From Agrocybe praecox (lineage: Eukaryota; Basidiomycota; Agaricomycetes; Agaricales; Agrocybaceae), in NCBI GenBank assembly GCA_964017145.1, contig OZ024847.1, forward strand, positions 3,410,001 through 3,474,000: a DNA stretch of 64,000 nucleotides, given 5' to 3'. This document shows, piece by piece, positions 10,808 through 22,511 of this stretch; within the stretch, counting starts at the first letter, position 1; every line of letters starts with the position of its first letter. The translations under genes were made by a program, and so were the position numbers. The notes beneath the pieces are model-generated. The model saw only the letters and a list, made by a program, of their open reading frames with translations. It searched no databases and had not been told where the DNA came from.

Positions 10808-13800
10808 ATGTCACATCAGCAGGCTCCTATCCCTCCACAACAGCAGCAGGGTGCTCAACGGTGGGCATCTCGACCTTCACCACCAAATAGTCATGGTCCT
10901 AATTCTAGTAGCAGTAATAGTCACAGCGAAGGGCACAGTAGCACAACGAGTAGCAGCAGCGCCGCGCAGTATGTTGACTATCCTGCATCACCTCCTCAGA
11001 TGGGTCTGCGGTCTGCGGGACCAAGTACACCTTTCGGATTGGACGACAACACGATGACGAGGCTGCTGGCTGGCCAGTCGCAGCCCTCATCTCCCGTTCC
11101 CGCAGACTATTCAGCGCCTTTGCCTTCCAATCAGCAATTGCAGATTGGACAATACGGGCAACCCGGTCAAGGGAGAACAATGCCGACACGTAGCGGGTCT
11201 GGAACCGGAAACACTGGATTTGCGTCATCTCCTTTGAATCCATCCCAACCATCCAGCGTCGCTCCTTCTGCATATTCCACAGTCTCAAATCCTTTCAACG
11301 GACGCGCCGGTTCCAACGGGTCTTCGCGACCAGCATCCAGAGGCAGCATGAAAAATCCCAACATCAACCCAAACAATTTCCCAATGCCTCCCAGCCCCAA
11401 TTACAAACTAGGAGGACAGGTTGCGGAGGATGGTGTGATCTCCTCCCTTGGCTTAGGTCCCAACAACAGCGGTTTCCCAGCTTCAATGGGTCAACGGGGT
11501 TCAATGGTTTTATACCGTCTTGCTGATTCTGCACATGCATCGCGAGCTGCGTCAGCTACCGGTGTCTCAGGTGCGGCTGGCCGTGGAAGCCCAGACGATC
11601 CTTTACTTCAACCTCCTCGCTTCGGCCCAGGCAAACGAGCCTCATATGCATCAAGCTCGGGTGACAGCATCGCTTCTCTTGCTGAAAGCAAGTATCCTGC
11701 TACTCTAGGAACATCAGGCGCTATGGGTAGCGTGCGTGGGCTAATACCATACGCGTATGACCCTGCCATGGATGAAAATGAGCCATTCGACGAAGAAGAT
11801 TTGTTACACGACCCCAATCCTAATGCTTACCTTAACGACCGATATCGGGGTACGAGAAAGGGCTCTTTGGCAGCTGGCAAATCGTCGAAGCTCGGTCCGG
11901 GTGGTGCATCACCGTTAGGCGCAGGTGCAGCGGCGGCTGTTGGAGGGAAGAGACCTATACCAGCTTGGGAGAAAAAGCATTTCCCGTGGCGAGGAGTGTT
12001 GAATGTTGGGGTTTTGGTGTTATTGATTTTGGGCCTGCTGTGTTTGTTCGTGTTCTATCCGGTATTGACTTTCTATCGCGATAGAGCGAAGAACGAGGCT
12101 ATTCAGGGAAATATCAGGATTAATGGAACCGGTGGGTCTCTTTTTCCTTCAGCTTGTCATTCCTGATACTGGGTCTCACTAATGCAACGTTCTCGTTATG
12201 CAGGCCAAGCACCAGTGCTGTAAGCCTCTACAAATCATTTTGTCACTTGCACTTGTATTCTAACGCCGACAACAGTATCAATCTCCCCGACCCCATCGAC
12301 GAAAAAACTCCTGAAAGCGCTAAGACACGCACTGGGTTCGATGGCATGGATTATGAATTAGTGTTTTCTGACGAGTTCGAAACACCTGGAAGGACATTTT
12401 ACCCTGGTGCGTTCTTTGGTCACTTTTATTTCTCTTTCTTTCTTTCTTTGTCTTTTCGTCCTCTTCTTTGCTGCCTTTTGAGCTGTTTTATGAATCCCCT
12501 TTCTCTCTTTTACCCTGCCATCAGCGACGCAGATGATAGCATAGCTACGTCCGCTCGTGTCCCCTTCTTGTCATAGCTCCGCACCAGCGTGAGCGGTACC
12601 TTATGTCCACCCCAATTCTCTCTTATGCGTGTGACGAACCCCTGTTTTATTTTTATTTGTTCGTTGTCACCCTTCTTTATGGTGACCACACGATTAATCC
12701 TCGCACGACGGCAAGATTTGCCCTCGTTATTTCCCTTTTGGTTTCAATTCTAGGCCTGACTTCGGGATTTCTCGACGGTTATAGGTTTGGATCATCTGTT
12801 TGATTTGTGTTATGTTTTGTGATCTTTCATGGATTTTGATGCGGTGCTCGATAACATCCATCCACCCATGCATTCACATTCAATGCTCGATGTTTGGATC
12901 ATTTGTTGTTGTTGATGCCTTGTTTGCTTTCTTATTGCCTACGAGTCGGTTGGGTTGGGTTGCAACTTGCAACGCACATACCGTCGTCAGCTCATAATGG
13001 TTGGCTGACTGCATGTTGCTTGCTTTTTTGTTCCTCTCATTCTGTTGGTTAAACTTCCTAGCCTCGTTTCTTCTGGATAACCGTGTCTTTCGTCACCTCT
13101 GGATACTTTCTTCCTATCATACCTATTTAAAGGGCAAGTTTAAACTTGGCCTGGGATGAGAAAACGTGCATGTTATCATAATTTGCACGTTAGGACGTCT
13201 CTGTTCTCACGTTTCGGTGCTGTTGGCTCCCGCCCGGTTGAGAATGTTCACCTGTGCCTTTTTTATTTTTTACTTTTATTTGCTCGATGATGTCTTGACT
13301 GCAGCTGCGGAAGGTTGTTATTTTCTGTCTTTTGACATATTTCGAGGATTTTTTCGACCACTCTACAGGATGGGCTCCGCCGCATGGGTGCTCATCGTAT
13401 TCTCCGTGCTGTTCGTTGTTCTGGACGCACTGTCATACGCGCACTTAATGACGTCATTCTTTTCACTCCGAACTGGTTCGTTTGTGGTTAGTCACATATG
13501 TGTGACTGTCTCATCCGTTCGCTGTTAGGTGCGGGTGTAGTTCTTAGTGTCGGCGTTTGGTGTCGGCGCTGACATTTGTAGTTTGGGGCACTGAGTTTTG
13601 GGACTGGCGCCTGCAGGGTTAGGGGGCGGCGATGGAGATAGCTGACACGCCAGATGATCTCGGGGATTGTTTGCTTTTTCATATCTTTTTCTTATCATTT
13701 ATTCATTCATTTCGCTTTTATCTTCTTTTTTTCTGATGAACTTTCTTTTTATTCTCCATGCATTCTCATTCGTCATCGTGGACTAATAGACATTTTTTTC

Positions 13801-15424
13801 ATTTTTTCCTCTAGGCGATGATCCATTTTGGGAAGCTGTTGACTTGTGGTATGGTGCGACGGCTGATATCGAGTGGTACGACCCTTCGCAAGTAGTTACA
13901 CGCGATGGTGCCCTTGTTATCACGATGGATACTACTGATACCCTCGAGGCACACCTCACTCCTGGTTTGTCGCGTTTGTTGTTTTTATACTTGTGTGGTT
14001 GTTCTGACTTGGTTTCTTTTATTTTCAGGTTCAACGGCGCCATTCACGCTCGATGATAACCATAACCAAACTTATCGCTCCGGCATGGTACAGACGTGGA
14101 ATAAGTTTTGCTTCACGGCTGGTTATATTGAAGTATCGGTTGTTCTCCCAGGACCTGACCAACAGACTCAGGGTTATGTAAGTGCAGCAGGCATTTTCTA
14201 GATCTTTTCGCTTACTTTTTCATTATCCAGTGGCCTGGTGCATGGACTATGGGCAATCTCGGTCGTCCTGGCTATCCAGCTACTACTGATGGAATGTGGC
14301 CGTATACGTGCGTTCATCTCATCTGACATGAACTTCTCAGATAACACTTGACGCTAATTTTTTTCTGGTCTATCTAGTTATGATACCTGCGATCTTGGTA
14401 CATTCCCCAACCAAACGCTCAAAGATCTGTCTGGACCTGCTGCTGCCCTTCATTCTGACCAATCACGAGAGAAGAATGATTTCAGGCTGAGCTGGCTTAG
14501 TGGTCAACGCTTATCGTACGTCATATTTCTCTTGATTTTCTTCGTTGTATTCTGTTTCTTACCTTATCGATATAGGGCATGCTCATGCCCTGGTGGTGAT
14601 CATCCTGGTCCTCAGTACAACAGTGGTCGCGGTGCACCCGAAATCGATATCTTCGAAGCTGAGAAAGATAAAAATTTCGCGATTGGACATGTCGTTTCTC
14701 AATCGGCGCAGTTCGGTCCCTTCAGCCACGACTATCTGTATTCTAACGACTCCAATGGCTGGACGAATTGGAACCCTAGCGTGACAAGAGCTAATACTTT
14801 CCGTGGATCCGCTGTCCAGCAGTCGGTTAGTGGCTTGACGAGGTTGCCGACCGATATGTTCCAGGGCCAAGGAGACGGAAAGAATTATAGGACGATAGGC
14901 TTTGAGTATACGGCGGATCCGAATGATAGGCTCAACAATATGATTACTTGGCAGGTGGATGGACAGAAGACACATTCGGTCAAAGCTACTGCTGTCGGGC
15001 CTGACCCACTTCCTGATGGCAGTGGTGTTGGACAAAGGTTGATTCCCGAGGAACCCATGAGCATTGTGTTGAACTTGGGAATTTCGAGTGCGTATCTTTT
15101 CTCAAAGTTACTTTGCTCAATCCCGTTAAATTTCCTTCTTTAGACAATTGGCAGGTTATCGATCTCTCCACTATGCAATTCCCAGCGGAGTTCAAGATCG
15201 ACTACGTCCGCGTTTATCAACGAAAGGGCCAAACGAATACCGGTTGTAACCCGAAGGACCGACCGACGACGGATTACATTGCTAGTCATTTGGATGCATA
15301 TACTAGTGCGTCGCTTTTTTCTTTTGTGTGATGAGTGAAGGATATTCATAATACTTTCTCAGATCCGAACATGACAGTATGGCCTTATGAGAAACCGAAA
15401 AATAGCCTTTACGATGGCTGTTAA
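10808..15424 (+). CDS. KRE6: KRE6/SKN1-like beta-1,6-glucan synthesis protein (GH16-type, type II membrane)
   Basis: Family role: KRE6/SKN1 proteins are type II membrane proteins of the secretory pathway needed for cell-wall beta-1,6-glucan; the lumenal domain is related to GH16. Ten exons sum to 906 residues: 10808-12131, 12204-12219, 12276-12406, 13815-13964, 14029-14177, 14231-14307, 14378-14515, 14576-15087, 15144-15305 and 15363-15424. The first 390 residues are Ser/Pro/Gln-rich and cytosolic. A single membrane segment ([20 protein letters not shown]) sits near 398-418. The lumenal domain shows [48 protein letters not shown] and the GH16-type catalytic motif [11 protein letters not shown] near residue 683, ending in LGISNNWQVID and a short Cys-containing tail. 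Exon 2 is only 16 nt and the third intron is 1408 nt. Confidence 0.93.
12407..13814 (+). other. Unusually long intron of the KRE6-like gene
   Basis: A 1408-base intron (GTGCG...CTAG) between the exon ending TFYP and the exon starting [13 protein letters not shown]. All other introns in the gene are 54-73 nt. It is T- and CT-rich and contains several chance open frames (12603-12803, 13166-13528 and others) rich in Phe, Leu and Ser with no family features. No terminal inverted repeats or RNA gene were recognised in it. Confidence 0.75.
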
Positions 15425-16687
15425 TCGAGGTTGATTCCGCCTTTACTGTCCTGGAATTTGCATTATCCAGGTACTCAGCATGGCCAACGATTCGGTCGCT
15501 CCGCTGTGGCCTCACCAAAACTGGGCATTAGGTTCTTCAATGCCTAATTTTTCATCTAATTGTTTGCATCGCACCTTGCTTTTGCTTTGCTTTCCATGGG
15601 ACTTTTTCGACCGTCAATTACTTATTCCAACATCAATATTCCAGGGAAACGACTCTTGTGCTACTGTATTTTTTGTTACATCTAACCCTCGCTTTGCTCC
15701 TGCGCCATCATAACCAGCCCGTCTTTTCCGATCATCTATATATATCCCTTTTACCATGCTCGCCACGCCACCCACGCCTTTCGTCTTTTTGACCCTCCCG
15801 CATATGCTCCATCCTATCCATCCCGCTGTGCGTCGCTACAACCTATCCCATTTATATTTTGGCCGAATGAACGAACCCTCCGCGCCTTGCTGCTGCTTAC
15901 TTACCCGTACTTATACTCGTAGTTGCTTTACTTCTTTAATTCCTCCTTTTCTTTTTCTCTTTTTTGCTGCAAATCTCCGTCATTACGTTTCCTCCCCCTC
16001 ATCTAAATTGCTTTTCCAGCATTATCATACCGCACACATACATACCAACTAGGAATTTTATTCTCTTGTACTTTCCTCTGCTTTTGCCACGCTCTTTGCT
16101 TCTCATTTTCTACTACATGTTGATTTCTCTCTTTAAGCAGAGTTTTTATTTTTTATTCCAGGGTCTGGTCTTGTTTTTTCTCCTCTTCGCCTATTTATTA
16201 CGCAAATCCTTCTGTCCCCTCTCCCTCCATTCAACCGCTTTCGTGGCGGGGATTTACACTGTTACAAGTAAAGTATATACACACATACAACTTTCGACGC
16301 GGATTTCTTTTTCTTTCCTTTTTTATTATTACTAGTGTGTCATGGACTTCTATTTGTTTCCTTGTTTCAAAATATAAATCGCTCCGGTCTCTACGAGTTA
16401 CTTGAAGTAATTAGCATAAGGATATGGAAATAGAATTTTTGTCTTGTCCAACGTGGATCGATTGGTTCGATGTCGAACATGTTTTTTTGCTCGGCGTTTG
16501 GAAGAACGTCCTGAAGTGCATGAGTTGTTTGGATAATGAATTTCAATTGCTTTCTAGGCGTATTAAACACTCTAAGTACATTTAACCGAAACAGAGCTTT
16601 TGACGGCGCAGATCCTCCAGGATCACTATGTATTATAATTTATCATGGCTCTTCGCGTAGACGCATGGTCAACGCGGAACGCTATTG
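15425..16687. other. Convergent 3' intergenic region
   Basis: Pyrimidine-rich, low-complexity sequence (many CTT/TTTC runs) between two convergent genes, so it must contain both 3' UTRs and terminators. No coding sequence supported; the frames at 15480-16335 are composed of F, L, S and P, as expected from CT-rich DNA. Confidence 0.45.
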
Positions 16688-18898
16688 TCATGAAGGGCGA
16701 GGAGCTGGCCGTTGGGGAGTAAGAGGTGGAGAAATCATTGCTGAATTCTTCGGTAAAGCATCGTAATTATACCCACCAGGTACGTAGTGCATGACGACTC
16801 CTGAAGGTTGCTGTTGTTGTTGCCCGCTACTAGAACTCGGCCCTGCTTGTTGTTGTTGATGCTGCTGCTGATGCATCTGCGTAAACGGTTGTGGAATATT
16901 ATATAAATTATTCCCATCACTGCCGTTATGGCTTCCTGGAGGAGTCGGAGCGATGATAAATACCGGAGGAATGTGAGGAGGAGCCATAGTGTGCGGCATA
17001 GTAGTTGTCGTCATTCCAGGTGGCATGGTCATAGGCATAGGCGGCATAGGTTGATATTGGGCATATCCATGAGGGTATTTAGGTGTCTTCGTTCGCCGAT
17101 GGCTTCGAGGTCCTCGAGATTGGGATTGAACTTGAGTATCAGACATAGCAGCGTTCATAGGGGGAGGATAACCCATATGTGGGTATACATAAGGATAGTT
17201 TGGGTACATAAAAGGGTACATGGCGGGTTGGAGAGGGCTGCCATTATGGTGCGGGGCTTGATGTATCGGTTCGTTCGTCGTCGTCGTCGATGTCGTGTGC
17301 CGGCGATGTTTTCGATGATGTCTTTTTGGTTTTGGACCCCAAGTGTAATAATACGCATGGTGGTGGTGGTGGTGCTGTGCGGCTTCATCTCCTGATAAAG
17401 GAGAGTTGAGAGGGGAGATAGGGTTTCCATAGCTTGTCACTGGAGAACTCGATCCGCTGCTCAGAAGATCTAGGCTATTACGCCGTGAGCGAGCCATGAC
17501 GTTCCGATACCACGACGCCTTCGGTTTCGGTCTCTTCATGGCCTTCACTTTGTTTTTGGCCCTTTCTGAGTCCCCAGGTCGGTAGTCGACCGTTACGCGG
17601 TCATTAGCGATCCAAGGAAGGTTGTAGAGACCCTTGAAGAACTTCTCGATTGGTGTGAGGTCCGAGGAGAAGGAAGGGTCGTAGTATGAAGGAGCTGCGG
17701 AAATCGTATAATTAGATGTGCTCTGTCCAGAAATTATTTCATTGCGTGCAGGGCGGACATTTGGGACTCTTCGTCTCTGAGGTGACGTAGCTGGAGGGAC
17801 AGCGCTTGCGTGGCCAACAGAATCTGTCTGTGCAGGACCTGTTGTCGCTCGAGTGGGCAGCTGGGTCTGATACGAGACTCTAGGCCCAGGAGTTGGAAGT
17901 CGTGGAGGTGCAGGGCGTGCGGGTGTGGGCATAGTCGCGGCTTGGGATTCGGTTCCATATCCAATCACAGTCACTCTATCGTTCATTCGATGCGAATGAT
18001 CGATATTGTTATCGGGTGCAGCAAAATTCTCATGATCAGTAGGAGGCCCATCGTGAAATTCTGCGTGTGCTTCTTCCGCTATTTCGTCAGAAGCTGGAGT
18101 TACTGTAACGATAGGATATTGAGGTCTAGCAGGATTTTCTCGAAACTGGAACGCTGGAGGAGGTGTGTCGGGGCCTGAGCTTTGGCCATCGGGCACTCTG
18201 CTTAGTCGGTGTGCAAATTGTGGATTTGATGGTCCTATCGACGGATTGGAAAGGTATCTTGGTAGTGTATTCACTCTGGCCATTCCGTTTCCAGTGATGG
18301 TAGGTGAAGTTCCGGTTGCTTCAGTATCTGCCCCGAAGGTGCCCTCTCGTTTCAGTCTCTGTTTTCCTGAGCCGCCGCCCATAACCCGCTTCAGTCCTGA
18401 GAAGAAACCCCCGACGAACGAGCGATTCCGTGTCTGATTAGGTCTGAGATGGTCATTCGGTGGCGACGACGGCACAGGTATAGGAACAGGATTTTCTCCT
18501 GGCTGTTCCGGTTGGTAGTTGCTGTATGATACACCAAATGTGTTTACATCTGCATAGCCATTCGTATATTCTTCCTCTGGTATTGTTTCATGGGTTCCTG
18601 CGTATGATTGAAATAATTGATGATGGGGTTGGTGAAATTGTTGTGGTTGTGGATGTTCAGGAAGTGGTCTATACGGTCGTTGTACAGGCGATTGTATCGG
18701 AGTAGATTCTTCTGGCGGTAAGAGATTATGGGTGTGGTTGTACTGAACCCAAGACTGGGTACTGGCCGTAACGCTTGGATGACTCTGATGCGAGCCTCGT
18801 GTTATTGACCTCCGCATGGCACCATCGTCCGCAGTATGGAGATCGCCTCTATAGGCAGGATCAAAGTGGGGATGATGTCCCTCGTAGTAGTTCGACAT
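16688..18898 (-). CDS. Large intrinsically disordered Pro/His/Gln-rich protein
   Basis: A single 736-codon open frame without introns. I do not recognise a named family. Most of it is low complexity: Pro/His/Gln-rich N-terminus, a run of six His near residue 510 in AAQHHHHHHAYYYTWGPKPK, basic HHRKHRRH, Met/Pro-rich segments, and Gln runs near the C-terminus. Three islands look conserved because they break the bias: FVGGFFSGLKRVMGGG near 162, TPIEKFFKGLYNLPWIANDR near 413, and KASWYRNVMARSRRNSLDLL near 460. No signal peptide or membrane segment. Such composition suits a regulatory or scaffold protein, but that is inference only. Confidence 0.8.
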   Translation of the reverse strand: MSNYYEGHHPHFDPAYRGDLHTADDGAMRRSITRGSHQSHPSVTASTQSWVQYNHTHNLLPPEESTPIQSPVQRPYRPLPEHPQPQQFHQPHHQLFQSYAGTHETIPEEEYTNGYADVNTFGVSYSNYQPEQPGENPVPIPVPSSPPNDHLRPNQTRNRSFVGGFFSGLKRVMGGGSGKQRLKREGTFGADTEATGTSPTITGNGMARVNTLPRYLSNPSIGPSNPQFAHRLSRVPDGQSSGPDTPPPAFQFRENPARPQYPIVTVTPASDEIAEEAHAEFHDGPPTDHENFAAPDNNIDHSHRMNDRVTVIGYGTESQAATMPTPARPAPPRLPTPGPRVSYQTQLPTRATTGPAQTDSVGHASAVPPATSPQRRRVPNVRPARNEIISGQSTSNYTISAAPSYYDPSFSSDLTPIEKFFKGLYNLPWIANDRVTVDYRPGDSERAKNKVKAMKRPKPKASWYRNVMARSRRNSLDLLSSGSSSPVTSYGNPISPLNSPLSGDEAAQHHHHHHAYYYTWGPKPKRHHRKHRRHTTSTTTTNEPIHQAPHHNGSPLQPAMYPFMYPNYPYVYPHMGYPPPMNAAMSDTQVQSQSRGPRSHRRTKTPKYPHGYAQYQPMPPMPMTMPPGMTTTTMPHTMAPPHIPPVFIIAPTPPGSHNGSDGNNLYNIPQPFTQMHQQQHQQQQAGPSSSSGQQQQQPSGVVMHYVPGGYNYDALPKNSAMISPPLTPQRPAPRPS

Positions 18899-19449
18899 CT
18901 CAATGAATGAGAATTAGAGTCGGAGGATAGGTTATGAAGTAAGGCGTTTCTTTTGTCGCCTGCCGTCAATCTTTCACTCAACCGTGACGGAGAGGCACGT
19001 CCGCACACCGAGGCATTACGCGTGTGATGGAAGATGAGCGAATGTCTGCGGGCGACGTTGGAGCGTGCCAAATCCATGGCTGGATTCAAGTGAGGCAGCC
19101 ACGAGGCCCAAATAGACCTGGGAATCTAGCGTCTAATGAAGGTCACTCCTAGAAAAAAAGCATTATGAAAGCGTATCAGCGGTTCAGCTGCAGCTACGAC
19201 GAGTTCCGCGAGATTAGATTAAATTACACACTCTGAACAATAGTTTTTCTTTGATACTGCTGCAACGGGAATCGAACCCTGATCATGATGCAGGACTCGT
19301 ACTCTTCTTTCGCTAACTCCATTTCTGTGTCCTGGTTCGCGTTTTGACGGGTCATCACAAAAAGTACCTTTGTCCGTTAAACCCAGTGATTTCATATCAG
19401 GATCGAACCTGTGGGCAAATTCAGCGGGGTCAACGGCGGGCTTGAGGAA

Positions 19450-19486
<37 letters not shown>

Positions 19487-20765
19487 AAGCGCCGAGTAAT
19501 ATGCACGACGAGTTTGAAAGGTTTATTGTCATAACAGCTTTATCAATTTTGTACGTCTATGGCTGATATTCGCATTTCAAGCGCCGGGCGAAGTCTAGGG
19601 TGGTAAACGGAATAGTAACCTATATTTTTAGAGAAAGCTGAGCCTATGAAAACAATGAGTGCATCCAAATTTAACTGACAACATATGACTTACCTTCCTT
19701 TGGACTTTAGATTAGTTTTCCATCCTTCCAATTCTGCAGAACAAAAGGCAGTGGAAAGTTTGGTAAATGGATTATCTGTCATCGAGCTGGTTCTGGTTCA
19801 AGGTCAAGGTACTTGGATTTACCGCCACCGGCCCCGGGCCGTGAGGGCATGTCATACGGTTCAGTGGGAACCTCACGTGATGTGTTGTAACACGCGTCGC
19901 GCCTCGCGCATCCACGCGTAACGCGTCCGACGTCATGCATCCGAGTGTTATAGACTTAAGTCGGAATGATCACAGCCCGTATAGTATATGACTTGTGGTA
20001 GAAATTCAGATAACTTCTGGGTATGTTTTTCTTTCTCACTTTATAAGCGACTCTGAAGTGACAACTCCTTTTAAGGAAGGCTCAAAGGCTCGTAGTAGGT
20101 ATCATAGTAATTAAAACTCCATATAAAATATCTGCGGAGTTAACTTATATCTTTGAAGATGGCGTCAGTGTTACGTTCTCATATGGCTATTCACCCACTT
20201 TCCTCTCGTATTGGACTTCAAAGCTTTATGACACATATTGAGAACTAGGTGTTTATGTGGTAATATGGAACTCCGGGAGAGCCCTTGATGCACTCAAGTC
20301 CCTTGATTAGTCAGATCAGCAGGAAGAACAATAAAGGCATAGCTTCCCGCTACTTACTGGCATGGAAACCTGTCAGAACGCGGTGTGGTGACCGGGTACC
20401 TGTGACAGTCGTGGGGACCCCTTATTGTCCTTCCACTTTCCTCTCCTTCCTTGAATAGCAGGCACCCTATTCTAGCCATCCTTCCAAGTTTCACAGTCAA
20501 GACTCGGGTTCTGCTTATAAGCTCTAGTTTCTCAGTGCCTGAACCTCTTTCTTGTCTTGGCATTAGTGCTAGCGTCAGTTATCAGAGCACACTACCTACC
20601 CTGCACACCCAAACCTGGACAGATACTGCCGACCATCTTCCAGCATACACGCGTCTCGTGTATAGATAATCTCCTAAACTTGGGAGAATTTCCGACGGGT
20701 TATAAGCGAAAAGTCGATTTGAAAGTCTTCCACGCAGCGACATCCATGCAATCGCGTCGCATCTC
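18899..20765. other. Intergenic region with a poly(A) tract
   Basis: About 1.9 kb between the disordered-protein gene (divergent) and the F-box gene. It holds the A30 tract described separately and two inverted box-B-like sequences (reverse complement GGTTCGATTCCCG at about 19267-19279 and GGTTCGATCCTG near 19400). A GC-rich stretch with CACGCGTAACGCG lies near 19910. No gene supported. Confidence 0.4.
19456..19485 (+). repeat. A30 homopolymer tract
   Basis: Thirty consecutive A residues preceded by six T. The length is far above the local background, and it could be the tail of an old retroposed sequence on the plus strand. No target duplication was identified, so this remains a simple repeat. 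Confidence 0.9.
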
Positions 20766-22243
20766 ATGAAGTCTGAGGATGTGCCCTCCATAGCCAGGCT
20801 TCCCACAGAAGTCCTGGACGCCATCATCCAAATTTCTCCAATTCCGTCCCAGCTCTCAATTTCGCGCGTATCGAAACTTTTCAGGCCTTTATCCCAGCGA
20901 ATTTTATACCGAAGCATCGTCTTGCTTTCTTCGTCAAGAGTAGTCGCGTGCTGTCGTACTTTGTCCATGAGTAGGGAGACTGCATCGTATGTTAGGTCAT
21001 TCATGATCAGTTATATGTAAGTTCTTACAAAACACATACCAAAGATAACGATTTAACGTTATTCCAGATTTCATTCGTCATTTAATTTGCACTTATCTCC
21101 TTACTACTTCCTTATTCAAAGAGCTCTTCGATCGCTATCACAACTGCACACCCTTCAGCTTTACGTCTACGACCCATCCTTCGTCAAGGTCCTTAGTAAT
21201 TGTCATTTTGCCACCCTTCGACGATTCGAATGTTATCTCACACCTACCGCTCCATTAATCGAATTTCTAAAACAACACCCCGACATTACTTACCTCCAAG
21301 TCTCCCCACACGAGAACACCCTCCAGTCATTATCCCTACCAGGCGACCATAGCATCACAAATGAAGACGACCAAAGACACATCGTACTGCCTGCCTTAGA
21401 CCTGCCTGGACTACAACACTTCTCGGGGAACGTTCAGAGCGTCCCTTTCTTGTGTGGTGGCAGTATGCTAAGGGCAGCTATAATTAGCTGGCACACGATG
21501 GACACCAATCCGGATTCAGCCTTCGCCGCTCTTCAGCGCTCTAGTCGTGATAGTCTTTCTTTACTGAGTTGCCGACGACGGGGATGGAATTTGGATCTCA
21601 TCGAGGCTATTTCTATCAAACTACCTGATCTGCGCTCGCTGCATATATCGAACGTCCTCCTCGTTGACTCTCGTCCTACTGAGGTACGTAATCATATTTT
21701 CGACACGTTTTATGTATATTGATTCTGTCGTGCAGGACTATATCCAAGGTGTCCGATCGTACCTTCCACGATTCTCACAGCTGCAACGTTTAAATATCAC
21801 CTGCATCGACTACTGGGAAATGAGTAATATCTCATCAGTCATCGAAGAAGACTTGAAGATCGTTATGCAGTGGGGTAAAGATTGCCGATCCCTTGAGGAG
21901 ATTTCACTTCCGCGTAAGGCACTCTTTTCTATTTCTTTTATTTTCGTGAGTTGATCAGAATTTATTTTCCATATTTCCAGACTCGGATGGATTGTCGTGG
22001 TTCAGGATATCGGAGAACATTTGGGTTCCTGATCATAAGCACCAAGCTGGGATGAAATGGATTCGAGATGCCATGGCTTCTGACCGGTTTCCATCGTGGC
22101 TTAATTTTACACCCAAATTGGAGCTGGATGAGGAGCTACCTACCGGGTTGTCTGGCTCTGGTACTATATCTGACATTATTACTTCCATAACGCGATATAT
22201 GCGCCAGCTGTGGTTAGAAAAACATGTACGGACGTTACGGTAG
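20766..22243 (+). CDS. F-box-like protein with leucine-rich C-terminal region
   Basis: Four exons (20766-21016, 21068-21683, 21736-21913, 21981-22243) sum to 435 residues. The N-terminus has an F-box-like segment: IARLPTEVLDAIIQI, then LSISRVSKLFRPLSQRILYR. Family knowledge: F-box proteins bind Skp1 and recruit substrates to an SCF ubiquitin ligase; basidiomycetes carry large expanded sets. The rest has irregular leucine-rich segments such as LPDLRSLHISNVLLVD and FSQLQRLNITCID, suggestive of degenerate leucine-rich repeats. Stop codon follows HVRTLR. Substrate unknown. Confidence 0.82.
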
Positions 22244-22511
22244 ACTTGACTGCATATACAACTATTATATTGAACTTCAAAATTGTCGACTTCGTTATAA
22301 CTACGTAGACCATGTATCGTGGTAGGTAAGCCTGGGCGAAGCTGTGCAGATAATCGAACAATACGTTGACAGGTTCCCTCGCAAAGAAATTTTTCCACGC
22401 GACATTCCTGGAATATTGGTAATCACCAATATTAAATTATATAGATTCCAGTACATCTTGCATCATCCCACCAGGCTTAGAATTTTAGAGACTTACTTAC
22501 CAGCTGACATT

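Noticed and set aside
12407..13814. Open frames within the long KRE6 intron (for example 13166-13528)
   Set aside because: Composition follows CT/T-rich DNA and flanking exons join perfectly across the interval.
15480..16335. Three overlapping plus-strand frames after KRE6
   Set aside because: F/L/S/P-rich translations of pyrimidine-rich 3' sequence with no splice or family support.
19219..19506. Possible tRNA gene on the minus strand
   Set aside because: A box-B-like sequence is present, but the T-stem pairs only three bases and no matching acceptor or anticodon arm could be formed.
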